A stretch of DNA of 64,000 nt, taken from positions 1 to 64,000 of the forward strand of contig NZ_JBIRCY010000018.1 in the NCBI RefSeq assembly GCF_044326205.1, in the 5' to 3' direction. The notes under the pieces were generated by a model. That model ran no database searches. It saw nothing but the letters and a program-made list of their open reading frames with translations, and was not told the DNA's origin. This document shows positions 29,656-37,781 of this stretch, piece by piece (position 1 is the first letter of the stretch; every line of letters begins with the position of its first letter). The translations under genes and the position numbers were made by a program. Source of the DNA: Kumtagia sp044326205. Its GTDB lineage: Bacteria; Pseudomonadota; Alphaproteobacteria; Rhizobiales; Rhizobiaceae.

Positions 29656-31686
29656 ATGGCGACAAAGGAAAAGGAAGAAGTCGAGTCCGAACGCGAGGGC
29701 ACGACCGACGGTCCCCTGCTCGACCTTTCCGACGACGCTGTCAAGAAGATGATCAAGGCCGCGAAGAAACGCGGCTATGTGACCATGGACGAACTGAATT
29801 CGGTCCTGCCTTCCGAGGAAGTCACCTCGGAGCAGATCGAGGACACCATGTCCATGCTGTCCGACATGGGCATCAACGTCGTCGAGGATGACGAGACCGG
29901 CGAGGAGGCGGAGGCCGCCGACGCAAATGCGGACGCCGAGGAAGACGCCAACGAACTTGCCGAGCAGACCGGCACGGCGGTCGCAACCACGACCACCAAG
30001 AAAGAGCCGACCGACCGCACCGACGACCCCGTGCGTATGTATCTGCGCGAGATGGGCTCGGTGGAGCTCTTGTCGCGCGAAGGCGAGATCGCCATTGCCA
30101 AGCGCATCGAGGCCGGCCGCGAGACGATGATCGCCGGGCTTTGCGAAAGCCCGCTGACCTTCCAGGCCATCATCATCTGGCGCGACGATCTGAACGAAGG
30201 CAAGGGCCTGCTGCGCGAGATCATCGACCTCGAGGCGACCTATGCCGGCCCCGAGGCCAAGCAGGCGCCGACGCCCGAGCGCCAGGAAGAGCTGGAACGG
30301 CCGAAGACGCCGGAAGACCGCATCCGCCGCCCCTCCATCCGCGAAGACGACGACATCACCAATGTCGGCGGCGAAAGCCGCGTCGAGGACGACGAGGACG
30401 AGGATGACGAGGCCTCGCTGTCGCTGGCGGCGATGGAAGCAGAGCTTCGCCCGCAGGTGATGGAGACGCTCGACGTCATCGCCGACACCTACAAGAAGCT
30501 GCGCAAGCTGCAGGACCAGCAGGTCGAAAACCGCCTGGCCGCCGCCGAGATGCTGTCGCCGACGCAGTCCAAGCATCTGAAGGAGCTGAAGGACGAGCTG
30601 ATCAAGGCGGTGAAGTCACTGTCGCTCAACAATGCCCGCATCGAGGCGCTGGTCGAGCAGCTCTACGACATCAACAAGCGGCTGGTGCAGAACGAGGGCA
30701 AGCTGCTCAGGCTCGCCGAAAGCTACGGCGTGCGTCGCGAGGAGTTCTTGCGCGAGTACCAGGGCAACGAGCTCGACACCAACTGGGTCAGCCGCGTTTC
30801 AACGCTGACGACGCGTGGCTGGAAGGAGTTTTCGAGGAACGAGGCAGCGACCGTCGGCGCGCTGCGCTCGGAGATCCAGAGCCTCGCCACCGAGACGGCG
30901 ATCTCGATCCTGGAATTCCGCAAGATCGTCAACCAGGTGCAGAAGGGCGAGCGCGAGGCGGCGATCGCCAAGAAGGAGATGGTGGAAGCCAATCTGCGCC
31001 TCGTCATCTCCATCGCCAAGAAGTACACGAACCGCGGCCTGCAATTCCTTGATCTGATTCAGGAAGGCAACATCGGCCTGATGAAGGCAGTGGACAAGTT
31101 CGAGTACCGCCGCGGCTACAAGTTCTCGACCTACGCCACATGGTGGATCCGGCAGGCGATCACCCGCTCGATCGCCGACCAGGCCCGCACCATCCGCATT
31201 CCGGTGCACATGATCGAGACGATCAACAAGATCGTGCGCACCTCGCGCCAGATGCTGCACGAGATCGGCCGCGAGCCGACCCCGGAGGAACTGGCCGAGA
31301 AACTCGCCATGCCGCTGGAGAAGGTGCGCAAGGTCTTGAAGATCGCCAAGGAGCCGATCAGCCTCGAAACGCCGGTCGGCGACGAGGAGGATTCGCACCT
31401 CGGCGACTTCATCGAGGACAAGGGCGCGATCCTGCCGATCGACGCGGCGATCCAGGCGAACCTGCGCGAGACGACGACGCGGGTGCTCGCCTCGCTCACC
31501 CCGCGCGAGGAGCGCGTGCTCAGAATGCGCTTCGGCATCGGCATGAACACCGACCACACGCTGGAGGAAGTCGGCCAGCAGTTCTCGGTGACCCGCGAAC
31601 GCATCCGCCAGATCGAAGCGAAGGCGCTGCGCAAACTGAAGCACCCGTCACGGTCGCGGAAGCTCAGGAGCTTCCTGGATAGCTGA
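29656..31686 (+). CDS. rpoD: RNA polymerase primary sigma factor (sigma-70)
   Basis: The 676-aa housekeeping sigma factor directs RNA polymerase to -10/-35 promoters. It has region 1.1 at the N-terminus, an acidic linker (about 75-100), region 1.2 (DPVRMYLREMGSVELLSREG), a long acidic non-conserved insert (about 200-265), regions 2.1-2.4 (YKFSTYATWWIRQAI), 3 (REPTPEELAEKL) and 4.2 (FSVTRERIRQIEAKALRKL). Length and acidic insert are as in other rhizobial RpoD proteins. It follows dnaG and ends at a strong terminator. Confidence 0.98.
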   Translation: MATKEKEEVESEREGTTDGPLLDLSDDAVKKMIKAAKKRGYVTMDELNSVLPSEEVTSEQIEDTMSMLSDMGINVVEDDETGEEAEAADANADAEEDANELAEQTGTAVATTTTKKEPTDRTDDPVRMYLREMGSVELLSREGEIAIAKRIEAGRETMIAGLCESPLTFQAIIIWRDDLNEGKGLLREIIDLEATYAGPEAKQAPTPERQEELERPKTPEDRIRRPSIREDDDITNVGGESRVEDDEDEDDEASLSLAAMEAELRPQVMETLDVIADTYKKLRKLQDQQVENRLAAAEMLSPTQSKHLKELKDELIKAVKSLSLNNARIEALVEQLYDINKRLVQNEGKLLRLAESYGVRREEFLREYQGNELDTNWVSRVSTLTTRGWKEFSRNEAATVGALRSEIQSLATETAISILEFRKIVNQVQKGEREAAIAKKEMVEANLRLVISIAKKYTNRGLQFLDLIQEGNIGLMKAVDKFEYRRGYKFSTYATWWIRQAITRSIADQARTIRIPVHMIETINKIVRTSRQMLHEIGREPTPEELAEKLAMPLEKVRKVLKIAKEPISLETPVGDEEDSHLGDFIEDKGAILPIDAAIQANLRETTTRVLASLTPREERVLRMRFGIGMNTDHTLEEVGQQFSVTRERIRQIEAKALRKLKHPSRSRKLRSFLDS

Positions 31687-31692
31687 TTGAAG

Positions 31693-31719
31693 AGCCCGGC
31701 CATCGCGCCGGGCTTTTTT
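31693..31719 (+). terminator. Rho-independent terminator of rpoD
   Basis: AGCCCGGC (31693-31700) pairs perfectly with GCCGGGCT (31707-31714) around a 6-base loop and is followed by six T residues. It starts seven bases after the rpoD stop codon, giving a textbook terminator for the dnaG-rpoD transcripts. Confidence 0.92.
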
Positions 31720-31744
31720 GGGGGTCCGCTAATGTTTCCCGTCG

Positions 31745-32386
31745 CTAGCGCCCACCGTCCTTTGTGATCGCTAGATAGTGAGCGGCGGACATGTTGCCGA
31801 ACTTGCTTTTTGGGTATTGGCGTCCAAGTGCGGGTTCACGAAACGAATAGATGCTATCGATAAAGCAGTGCCTGTCGAAGTGACGCAGCCATTGGTGTGG
31901 GTCAGTTTCGTTGTGTGGGAACGTCTCAATATCTTGGTCTAAGACGTTATAGATCAGGCAGACACCGCGGTTGTAGATTTCCAGCGTAGGGTCCTCAACG
32001 TCCTTTGGCGCGCCGATTACAATGTCCGACAGATCGCTGAAGTGGCGTAGCATGCGGCTAGGCGGAACCGAAACATTGATGCGATCCATCGACAGGTCGA
32101 GCAGGTCAGCAAGCTTGTGGCGTGGCCTTGCAAGCGAGTCTGGATGCTCGATCTGAAACCAGTCGATGGCATAGGGCGGCTCCTGCTGGAACGCGATTTC
32201 CAGACGATTGAATATCCAGTAGAGCGGGACTGGGCAGTCAGATGCGTCCGTCACCCAGTTTTGCGGTGGCCCTAGGAGGGCACTGACCTCAAGCATTGTG
32301 AGACCGAGATTCACTGGGCCAAGGGTGCCTGTACGCAGGAACTCGCGTAGCGAGGCGCCATGTTGTATCCAGTTGCGCTTCGGCAA
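31745..32386 (-). CDS. Hypothetical protein, probably accessory
   Basis: A 213-aa soluble product rich in aromatic residues, with no signal peptide or membrane helix and somewhat lower GC than the neighbours. It contains an early MLEVSALLGPPQNWV segment that looks like a small folded domain seen in standalone immunity-like or contact-dependent accessory proteins, but I cannot tie it to a named family. It lies convergent with rpoD beyond the terminator and has no obvious partner gene. ATG 32386 gives the full length. Confidence 0.6.
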   Translation of the reverse strand: MPKRNWIQHGASLREFLRTGTLGPVNLGLTMLEVSALLGPPQNWVTDASDCPVPLYWIFNRLEIAFQQEPPYAIDWFQIEHPDSLARPRHKLADLLDLSMDRINVSVPPSRMLRHFSDLSDIVIGAPKDVEDPTLEIYNRGVCLIYNVLDQDIETFPHNETDPHQWLRHFDRHCFIDSIYSFREPALGRQYPKSKFGNMSAAHYLAITKDGGR

Positions 32387-32477
32387 AGATATCTCCCAGC
32401 ATCATACCGGTATAAATATTCGGCCCGGCGGATGCCGGGCCTTAGCATATTCCGCTACACATCGATTGCGGGCTAGA

Positions 32478-32885
32478 TCATCCCTCTCCGGCCGTGTCGA
32501 CCACCCAGTTGACGCCCCAGCGGTCGGTGATGAAGCCGAAACCCTTGGACCATGGCTGCGGCCCGAATTCGATGATCGGCGTGCCGCCGGCGGCAAGCTC
32601 GTCATAGATGAGCCGCGCCTCGTCGACGCTGTCCGCCGAAACCGTGACGTTCTGACCCTTTCGTCCGTCGAAGTTTTGCATGTCCTGCCCCATCAGCGCA
32701 TGCTCGCCGATGTCGATCCAGCCGTGCAGTATGCGATCCAACTGGTCTTCCGGAACGCCTTCCGCCATGCCGGGCATGTCGCGATGGCTGATCATGGCGC
32801 GGACAGTGCCGCCCAGGATGCGGGCGTAGGCCGTGAGGGCCTCGCGGCAATCGCCGCCGAAATCGATATTGGGCAGTACCTTCAT
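32478..32885 (-). CDS. PhnB-like VOC family protein
   Basis: A 135-aa protein of the PhnB/3-demethylubiquinone-methyltransferase-like subgroup of the glyoxalase/VOC superfamily. Family features are the early FGGDCREALTAYARILGG, the middle HRDMPGM and HGWIDIGEHALMGQD, and the end GFGFITDRWGVNWVV. These proteins form metal- or ligand-binding dimers of mostly unknown activity. The gene is divergent from the HxlR-type regulator, 67 bases apart, which suggests mutual regulation. Confidence 0.88.
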   Translation of the reverse strand: MKVLPNIDFGGDCREALTAYARILGGTVRAMISHRDMPGMAEGVPEDQLDRILHGWIDIGEHALMGQDMQNFDGRKGQNVTVSADSVDEARLIYDELAAGGTPIIEFGPQPWSKGFGFITDRWGVNWVVDTAGEG

Positions 32886-32915
32886 CGTTCTTCTCCCTAA
32901 GACGCCTTCCCCGAC

Positions 32916-32944
32916 TTGCAGACCATCTCATACAAAGTTATAAT
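32916..32944 (+). promoter_or_regulatory. Sigma-70-type promoter of the HxlR gene
   Basis: TTGCAG (32916-32921) and a consensus TATAAT (32939-32944) are separated by exactly 17 bases. The -10 box ends only eight bases before ATG 32953, so transcription would start almost at the first codon and the message would be leaderless. No Shine-Dalgarno sequence is visible before the ATG, which agrees. Confidence 0.6.
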
Positions 32945-32952
32945 ATGCAACC

Positions 32953-33633
32953 ATGGAGTTAGAAAAAATAACTAAAAGGTCGTACCGCAGCTATGACGAC
33001 GCCTGCGGCACGGCGCATGCGCTCGATCTGCTCGGCGAGCGCTGGGCGCTGCTGGTCGTGCGTGAGCTTATGCTGGGCCCGCGACGGTTCGGTGACTTGC
33101 GTGCCAGCCTGCCGGGCATCAGCGCCAACGTGCTGACACAGCGGCTGGAGGGGCTGGAGGCGAACGGCGTGCTGAGGCGAACCAAGTTGCCGCCGCCGGC
33201 CTCCGTGCAAGTCTACGAGTTGACCGAATGGGGATTGGAGGCCGAGCCCATTCTCGTGGCGCTGGGCAGATGGGCGACGCGCTCGCCGCGGCACGATCCG
33301 GCGCTGCCGCTGAGCGCAGTGGCGTTGATGCTGTCGTTCCGCGCCAAGTTCGAACCGGACAAGTCGGGGGGACTCGACCTCGCGATGGAGTTCCGCCTCG
33401 GGCCGGAGGCTTTTACCGTCGGCGTGCGCGACCGGCGCCTGATCACGGAGCGCGGCGCGCCGCTGCGCAGCGATGCACTTGTGACGAGCACGCCGGAGAC
33501 TCTAGCCGGGTTAATCTACGGCAAAGTGCCTCTGGCGACACTTGAAGGACAAGGGGCGCTCGTCATCGATGGCGATAGGGCGGCACTCGAAAACTTCGCC
33601 GGGCTCTTCGAGTTGCCGCCGAAAGCGGATTGA
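32953..33633 (+). CDS. HxlR family regulator with C-terminal extension
   Basis: The 226-aa product has an HxlR winged helix in residues 10-105 (DLLGERWALLVVRELMLGPRRF and the recognition part ISANVLTQRLEGLEANGVL) and a further 110-residue domain that resembles the SCP2-like sterol-carrier fold found at the end of some HxlR proteins (ALENFAGLFELP near the C-terminus). The extra domain could bind a hydrophobic ligand. Divergent from the PhnB-like gene. Its promoter suggests leaderless translation. Confidence 0.88.
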   Translation: MELEKITKRSYRSYDDACGTAHALDLLGERWALLVVRELMLGPRRFGDLRASLPGISANVLTQRLEGLEANGVLRRTKLPPPASVQVYELTEWGLEAEPILVALGRWATRSPRHDPALPLSAVALMLSFRAKFEPDKSGGLDLAMEFRLGPEAFTVGVRDRRLITERGAPLRSDALVTSTPETLAGLIYGKVPLATLEGQGALVIDGDRAALENFAGLFELPPKAD

Positions 33634-34087
33634 GCCTGCTGCACGGCAAATGAGGGTTTGCCTACCGCCGATCCGCACCGTGCAGCCAGCGCCCTCTATG
33701 CCAGAATGAACGAAGCACTTCCGTTCATTACGCTATAATACATTTGGCGTCTGACGTGACCTGACGCTACCCGACCTGCCATGGCTCCGCCAAACAGGCT
33801 GCGGAAGGCTTGCTGAGAGTCCGTGGAGCCGGGCGAGATCGAGGCAATGCTGGGACTGCCGCGCAAGCACACGCTTTCCCGGTTCATGCGCCGGTGAATC
33901 CGAGGATAGTCGGATTCAATGTGCAAACTTCCTCATGAGTTCGTTGCACTATTAATGTCTGGCAGTGGCCATTTCCCGCATTTCGGCTTATAAGAGGCTC
34001 CCAGGATGCGCGGACGACCTGGCATCGATCGGCGCGGCGAGGAGTTCTCAACATTTCAGTCCCCGCGTCGGGCGAAGGTTCACCCAC
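33634..34087. other. Intergenic region without a convincing gene
   Basis: I see nothing clearly coding in these 454 bases. A 76-aa minus frame (33696-33926) and short plus frames are open, but have no ribosome binding site or motif. GTGCAA (about 33919) and TTGCAC (about 33942) form a small inverted repeat ahead of the LysM/Cys-His gene, and AAGG precedes its ATG at 34088. The stretch may contain decayed coding remnants: the plus strand at 33827-33898 reads like the tail of a protein. Confidence 0.35.
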
Positions 34088-35008
34088 ATGACCAAGGACA
34101 TCGAATCCGAGCCGAAACCACACGCGCCGTGGCCGCCGCTGGCCTCCAATGACACGCTCTACCGCTACCCGAAACCGTATCCGCTGACCAAGGGCGGCAA
34201 GGAGAATCTTGCGGGCATCGCCAGCGATCATTCGCTGGAGGCGAGTGATCTGCTCACCTACAATTTCCGCACCGGCACGCCGAAGGAGATCAACTGGTAT
34301 CTCGCCAACTATATCGGCTGCACGGCGCCGAGCCCTGGGCGAGGAAGCTACACCTTCGAGGGTGTCGTCTACGACGCCAAGACGAACCGCGGCGTTGTGT
34401 TCATCCCGACCTTCGGCGACTCCGCCAAGGATTACGCCAACCGCATCGGCGAGCGGGTGGTCGAGAACTATAATCGGGCGAAAAAGACCCAAAAGGAGCC
34501 GGGCGGCAAATGCCACCGGACCTGTTATGCGCGCGTCGAGGAGGCATCGCGGCAGACCGGCGGACCGACCTTCCCGAAGGTGGACTGGGAAGACAAGAAG
34601 TCGCTCACCGATCCGTTCGTCATCCTGTGGTCATCCTATCTCGGCGCAGGCAAAGCGTGGTTCGACCTGCCTGAGAAATACCGCGGCAAGGGCGCTGCCG
34701 GCGCGCTGGCCTACAAGGGATGGGGCACGCTGGTCGAAGCGACCGATATCTGGGCCGGCAAATTGAAGCCGGGCGCAGTGGTGCAAGGCTGGGTCGACGC
34801 CGCCGACTATCCGCGCGTGCGCGACGGCAAGGCGCCGGAAGGCAAAGGCCATTCCTTCATCTTCCTGCATTACGTCAGATCGGGAACCTCGATCACCGGC
34901 ATGGTGATCGCCGATCAGGGTGTACAGAACGGCAAACCGCTCGCGAAAGGCGACTATGGCTATTGGGTCGCCGCCAACATCGCAGCTCCATCGCCTGACA
35001 AGCCGTAA
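34088..35008 (+). CDS. Candidate cell-wall amidase/peptidase with LysM-like segment
   Basis: A 306-aa protein with no signal peptide. Residues 40-80 resemble a LysM-type segment of a group seen in secreted or spike-delivered proteins (SLEASDLLTYNF ... PKEINWYLANYIGC). The second half has the layout of a papain-like or NlpC-like hydrolase: candidate nucleophile Cys146 (CHRTCYARV; Cys142 is also near), His255 in GHSFIFLHYV, and a polar third residue in IADQG (277-278). Such proteins without Sec signals are often delivered by type VI or similar systems. No immunity gene or secretion gene adjoins it, so the role is inference. ATG 34088 has AAGG upstream; 33965 is an unlikely alternative. Confidence 0.6.
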   Translation: MTKDIESEPKPHAPWPPLASNDTLYRYPKPYPLTKGGKENLAGIASDHSLEASDLLTYNFRTGTPKEINWYLANYIGCTAPSPGRGSYTFEGVVYDAKTNRGVVFIPTFGDSAKDYANRIGERVVENYNRAKKTQKEPGGKCHRTCYARVEEASRQTGGPTFPKVDWEDKKSLTDPFVILWSSYLGAGKAWFDLPEKYRGKGAAGALAYKGWGTLVEATDIWAGKLKPGAVVQGWVDAADYPRVRDGKAPEGKGHSFIFLHYVRSGTSITGMVIADQGVQNGKPLAKGDYGYWVAANIAAPSPDKP

Positions 35009-35208
35009 CGCAATACGAACTCCCACAGCGTCAGAACCCGCTGCCGAGCCCCGCGCCGGGCCGACGTAGCGAGCACCGGGCGAACTTCGCGTTTATGTGC
35101 CGTCCGAACGATCGGCGGATCGTGCGTGCCGGCCTGCCGCCTCACCGGCAAAGCATTTGTTGACGTTCGCATGTTAGACCTGCCGCATCGAAGCGGGGGG
35201 CCGCCGGC

Positions 35209-36432
35209 GTGAGCGTCACGGCAAATACAGCGGGCGTCAGCAGGGCGCCGTCGATCCGCGTCGCCACTGTCTGGCTCGCCGGAACCCTGGCCGCCGCCAT
35301 CTATGCTCTATGGCGGCTCGTTGATGCTTATCTCGGCAGCAGCGGTTACCTTCGCAGTCCCAACCATCCTTTCGGCGCCGACTTCGTCAATGTCTGGACG
35401 ACCGGCCGGCTCATCGTTTCCGACGCCATCGATGCCGTCTACCGGCATCAGGATTTCATGGCGTATCAGCAGACGTTCATAAACGAAGACATCGGGCTGC
35501 GGATGTGGGCCAATCCGCCGCATTCCCTGCTATTCGTCTGGCCGTTCGGCCTTACCGGATATTATGCGGCGTTTGTCCTCTGGAGCGTGCTTGGCTTGGC
35601 GCTGCTGGCCTTCGGCGCGCGCAAGTTCGGCTTCACCTGGACCGAAACGGCAATCCTTACGTTCTCGCCGGCCGCCATGCGATGCATCTCCGGCGGCCAG
35701 ATGGGTAATCTGGCCTGCGGCCTTCTTCTCTCGGCTCTCGCCGGCGTCTCGCTTCGGTCGAGATCGTCGATTGCCGCCGCCGCGATACTGACCATCAAGC
35801 CGCAGATCGGCTTCCTGTTGCCGCTCTTCTGGATAGTGCGCGGAAGATGGGCGCTTATCATCGCGACCGGGCTGTTGACCGTCTGCCTCGTCCTGCTGTC
35901 GGTTTGGGTGTTCGGCGTGCAAAGCTGGCGGGACTATCTGGGTGACACGCTGCCGGAACTCGCCGTCCTCGAGAGAGAAGGCCGGGGTCCTTTCCTCCTC
36001 ATGATACCGTCCACCTTTATCTCGATGCGGCTGTCGGGATTGAACGCAGACGCGGCCTCTGCGGTGCATTTCGCCTTCGCCGGGGCGGTCATGGTCTTCC
36101 TGATCTGGCGGCTGAGCCGCGAGACAAATACGACACGGCAGGTTGCCTTGCTGCTGATCGGCACCTGCCTGGTGACGCCATACCTGCATATCTACGATCT
36201 CAGCATCCTGCTGGCCGGCGCGCTGCTCGTCCTGCGCGGCGTTGATGCTTTGCAAGGGTGGGTTCGAGCCGTGATCATCGTGGCGGTAGGAATGGCCTGG
36301 GCGCTTCCGGCGCTCGTGCCGCAACTCGGCAAATATGGTCTGCCGGTATCACCCTTGATCATCCTGGCGATATTGCTGGTCGCCTGCCTGCCGCAGGCAT
36401 GCCAGGAGAGCGCGGCCACCGGCAACGGCTGA
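35209..36432 (+). CDS. GT87/DUF2029-type membrane glycosyltransferase
   Basis: A 407-aa polytopic membrane protein with about nine to ten helices. The first extracytoplasmic loop has the acidic FGADFVNVWTTGRL, equivalent to the catalytic D-x-x-x-Y/W region of GT87 enzymes, followed by the typical NPPHSLLFVWPFG. Members use polyprenyl-phosphate sugars to glycosylate lipids or proteins in the periplasm. The start is GTG at 35209 with a GGGGGG run ten bases upstream. It is a lone gene. Confidence 0.85.
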   Translation: MSVTANTAGVSRAPSIRVATVWLAGTLAAAIYALWRLVDAYLGSSGYLRSPNHPFGADFVNVWTTGRLIVSDAIDAVYRHQDFMAYQQTFINEDIGLRMWANPPHSLLFVWPFGLTGYYAAFVLWSVLGLALLAFGARKFGFTWTETAILTFSPAAMRCISGGQMGNLACGLLLSALAGVSLRSRSSIAAAAILTIKPQIGFLLPLFWIVRGRWALIIATGLLTVCLVLLSVWVFGVQSWRDYLGDTLPELAVLEREGRGPFLLMIPSTFISMRLSGLNADAASAVHFAFAGAVMVFLIWRLSRETNTTRQVALLLIGTCLVTPYLHIYDLSILLAGALLVLRGVDALQGWVRAVIIVAVGMAWALPALVPQLGKYGLPVSPLIILAILLVACLPQACQESAATGNG

Positions 36433-36497
36433 GAGACTAAAGCCGCGACAGGGCGGCGGAACGCCGGGCTTCGGTCGAGCCTGGTTGCCTCACAGCC

Positions 36498-37706
36498 TCA
36501 GAACCCGCCGTTGCGCGCCGGCGCCGAGCCGGTGTAGCGGGCACGCGGGCGAATGAGCACTTTCGAGGCGAGCTGCTCGATCGCATGCGCCACCCAGCCG
36601 GCGGAGCGGGCAATGGCGAACAGCGCGCTCTCGTGGCCGATCGGCAGGCCGAACATGCGCATCATCACCGCGAAGGCGAAATCGATGTTGGGATACAGCC
36701 CGGTCGCCTCGGTAATCCTGGCCGGCACCTCGACGGCAAGGCGCGGGTCGGCGCCAGCCTCGGCAAGTGCTGCCAGCAGGCTGTCGGCGCGCGGATCGCC
36801 ATTCTTGTAGATCGTGTGGCCGAAACCCGGAATGCGGTCGCCCATCGCGATGTGGCGGCGAACTTTCGCGGCAAGGTCGCCGTCTGCAAGGTCGGCGACC
36901 ATATGGGCGGCAAGTGGGCCGGCGCCGCCATGTTTCGGGCCTTTCAGCGCGACCAGGCCGGCAACGATCGCGTCATAGAGATTGAGCCCGGTCGAAACGG
37001 CGCAGCGCACCGTATAGGTCGAGGCGTTCAGCTCGTGGTCGGCGACCAGCACGAGGCCACGCCGGAACAGGTCGGCGGCTGCCCTGTTGCCGGGTGTCCA
37101 ACTGTCGGCGATCTGCCGGTGCAGCGGCAAGGCCGACGGCTCGGTGCCGAGAATGCTCGCGGCAAGCAGCCGCATCACCCGCGCGCCTACCTCGGCGCGG
37201 CCGTCGCGTGAGCGGTTGAAGGCACGCGGATCGGCATCGCCGGCCAGCGCCAGGATTGCCGCGGCGCGCGACATCGAAGTCTCTTGAACCGTGGCGGCGG
37301 CGACGGCGCGCATCGCCGGGCTGATCACCGGCAGGTTCGCGGCGGAAAACGGGTCGGCCCCGCTGACGTCCCACAAAAGCGTCGCCGTCTGTTCGAGCGT
37401 CGCATGCCCGGACAGCGCCACCGCATGGACGCCGCGATAGATCGAACCCTCCTCGGTGATCGTGCAGATGGCGGAATCCAGCACTGGCGGGTCGGCCTCG
37501 CCTCCCCGCATGGTGACGCCCGGCGTACGGCGGTTGCGCAGCGCCCGGACGTCGTCGGCACGGTAGCGTTTCGCACGCGAGTCGGCAGACGGTTCGGAGC
37601 GGATCAGGCCCCGGCTGACATAGGCGTAGAGCGTCGCGGCCGAGACCGACAGCTCGCCGGCGGCCTCCTGGGCGGAGAGATAGAGTGGTTCAGAGGATTT
37701 TTTCAT
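36498..37706 (-). CDS. Citrate synthase homologue with N-terminal DNA-binding domain
   Basis: The 402-aa product fuses a MerR/excisionase-like helix-turn-helix (residues 8-60: LSAQEAAGELSVSAATLYAY, then KRYRADDV) to a citrate synthase fold. The catalytic residues look complete: His224 (DHELNAST), His259 (GPKHGGA), His297 (GFGHTIY) and Asp342 (NIDF). The start is taken as ATG 37706, which lies inside a perfect inverted repeat shared with the divergent citrate synthase gene; this fits autoregulation. It may be an active synthase that senses its substrates and controls both genes, or a regulator derived from an enzyme. Confidence 0.88.
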   Translation of the reverse strand: MKKSSEPLYLSAQEAAGELSVSAATLYAYVSRGLIRSEPSADSRAKRYRADDVRALRNRRTPGVTMRGGEADPPVLDSAICTITEEGSIYRGVHAVALSGHATLEQTATLLWDVSGADPFSAANLPVISPAMRAVAAATVQETSMSRAAAILALAGDADPRAFNRSRDGRAEVGARVMRLLAASILGTEPSALPLHRQIADSWTPGNRAAADLFRRGLVLVADHELNASTYTVRCAVSTGLNLYDAIVAGLVALKGPKHGGAGPLAAHMVADLADGDLAAKVRRHIAMGDRIPGFGHTIYKNGDPRADSLLAALAEAGADPRLAVEVPARITEATGLYPNIDFAFAVMMRMFGLPIGHESALFAIARSAGWVAHAIEQLASKVLIRPRARYTGSAPARNGGF

Positions 37707-37738
37707 ATTGATCAAGCTAATCAAGATTGATCAATATG
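37704..37738. promoter_or_regulatory. Operator between the two citrate synthase homologues
   Basis: CATATTGATCAA (37704-37715) and TTGATCAATATG (37727-37738) are perfect 12-bp inverted repeats separated by 11 bases; the spacer has another partial copy (AATCAAGA). The left arm includes the start codon of the DNA-binding citrate synthase and the right arm ends 43 bases before the divergent gene. It is the likely target of the HTH domain encoded next to it. Confidence 0.85.
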
Positions 37739-37781
37739 AAAAGGGCGTCATTCTTGTTGCATCGCAGCAAGGAGAAACCCG

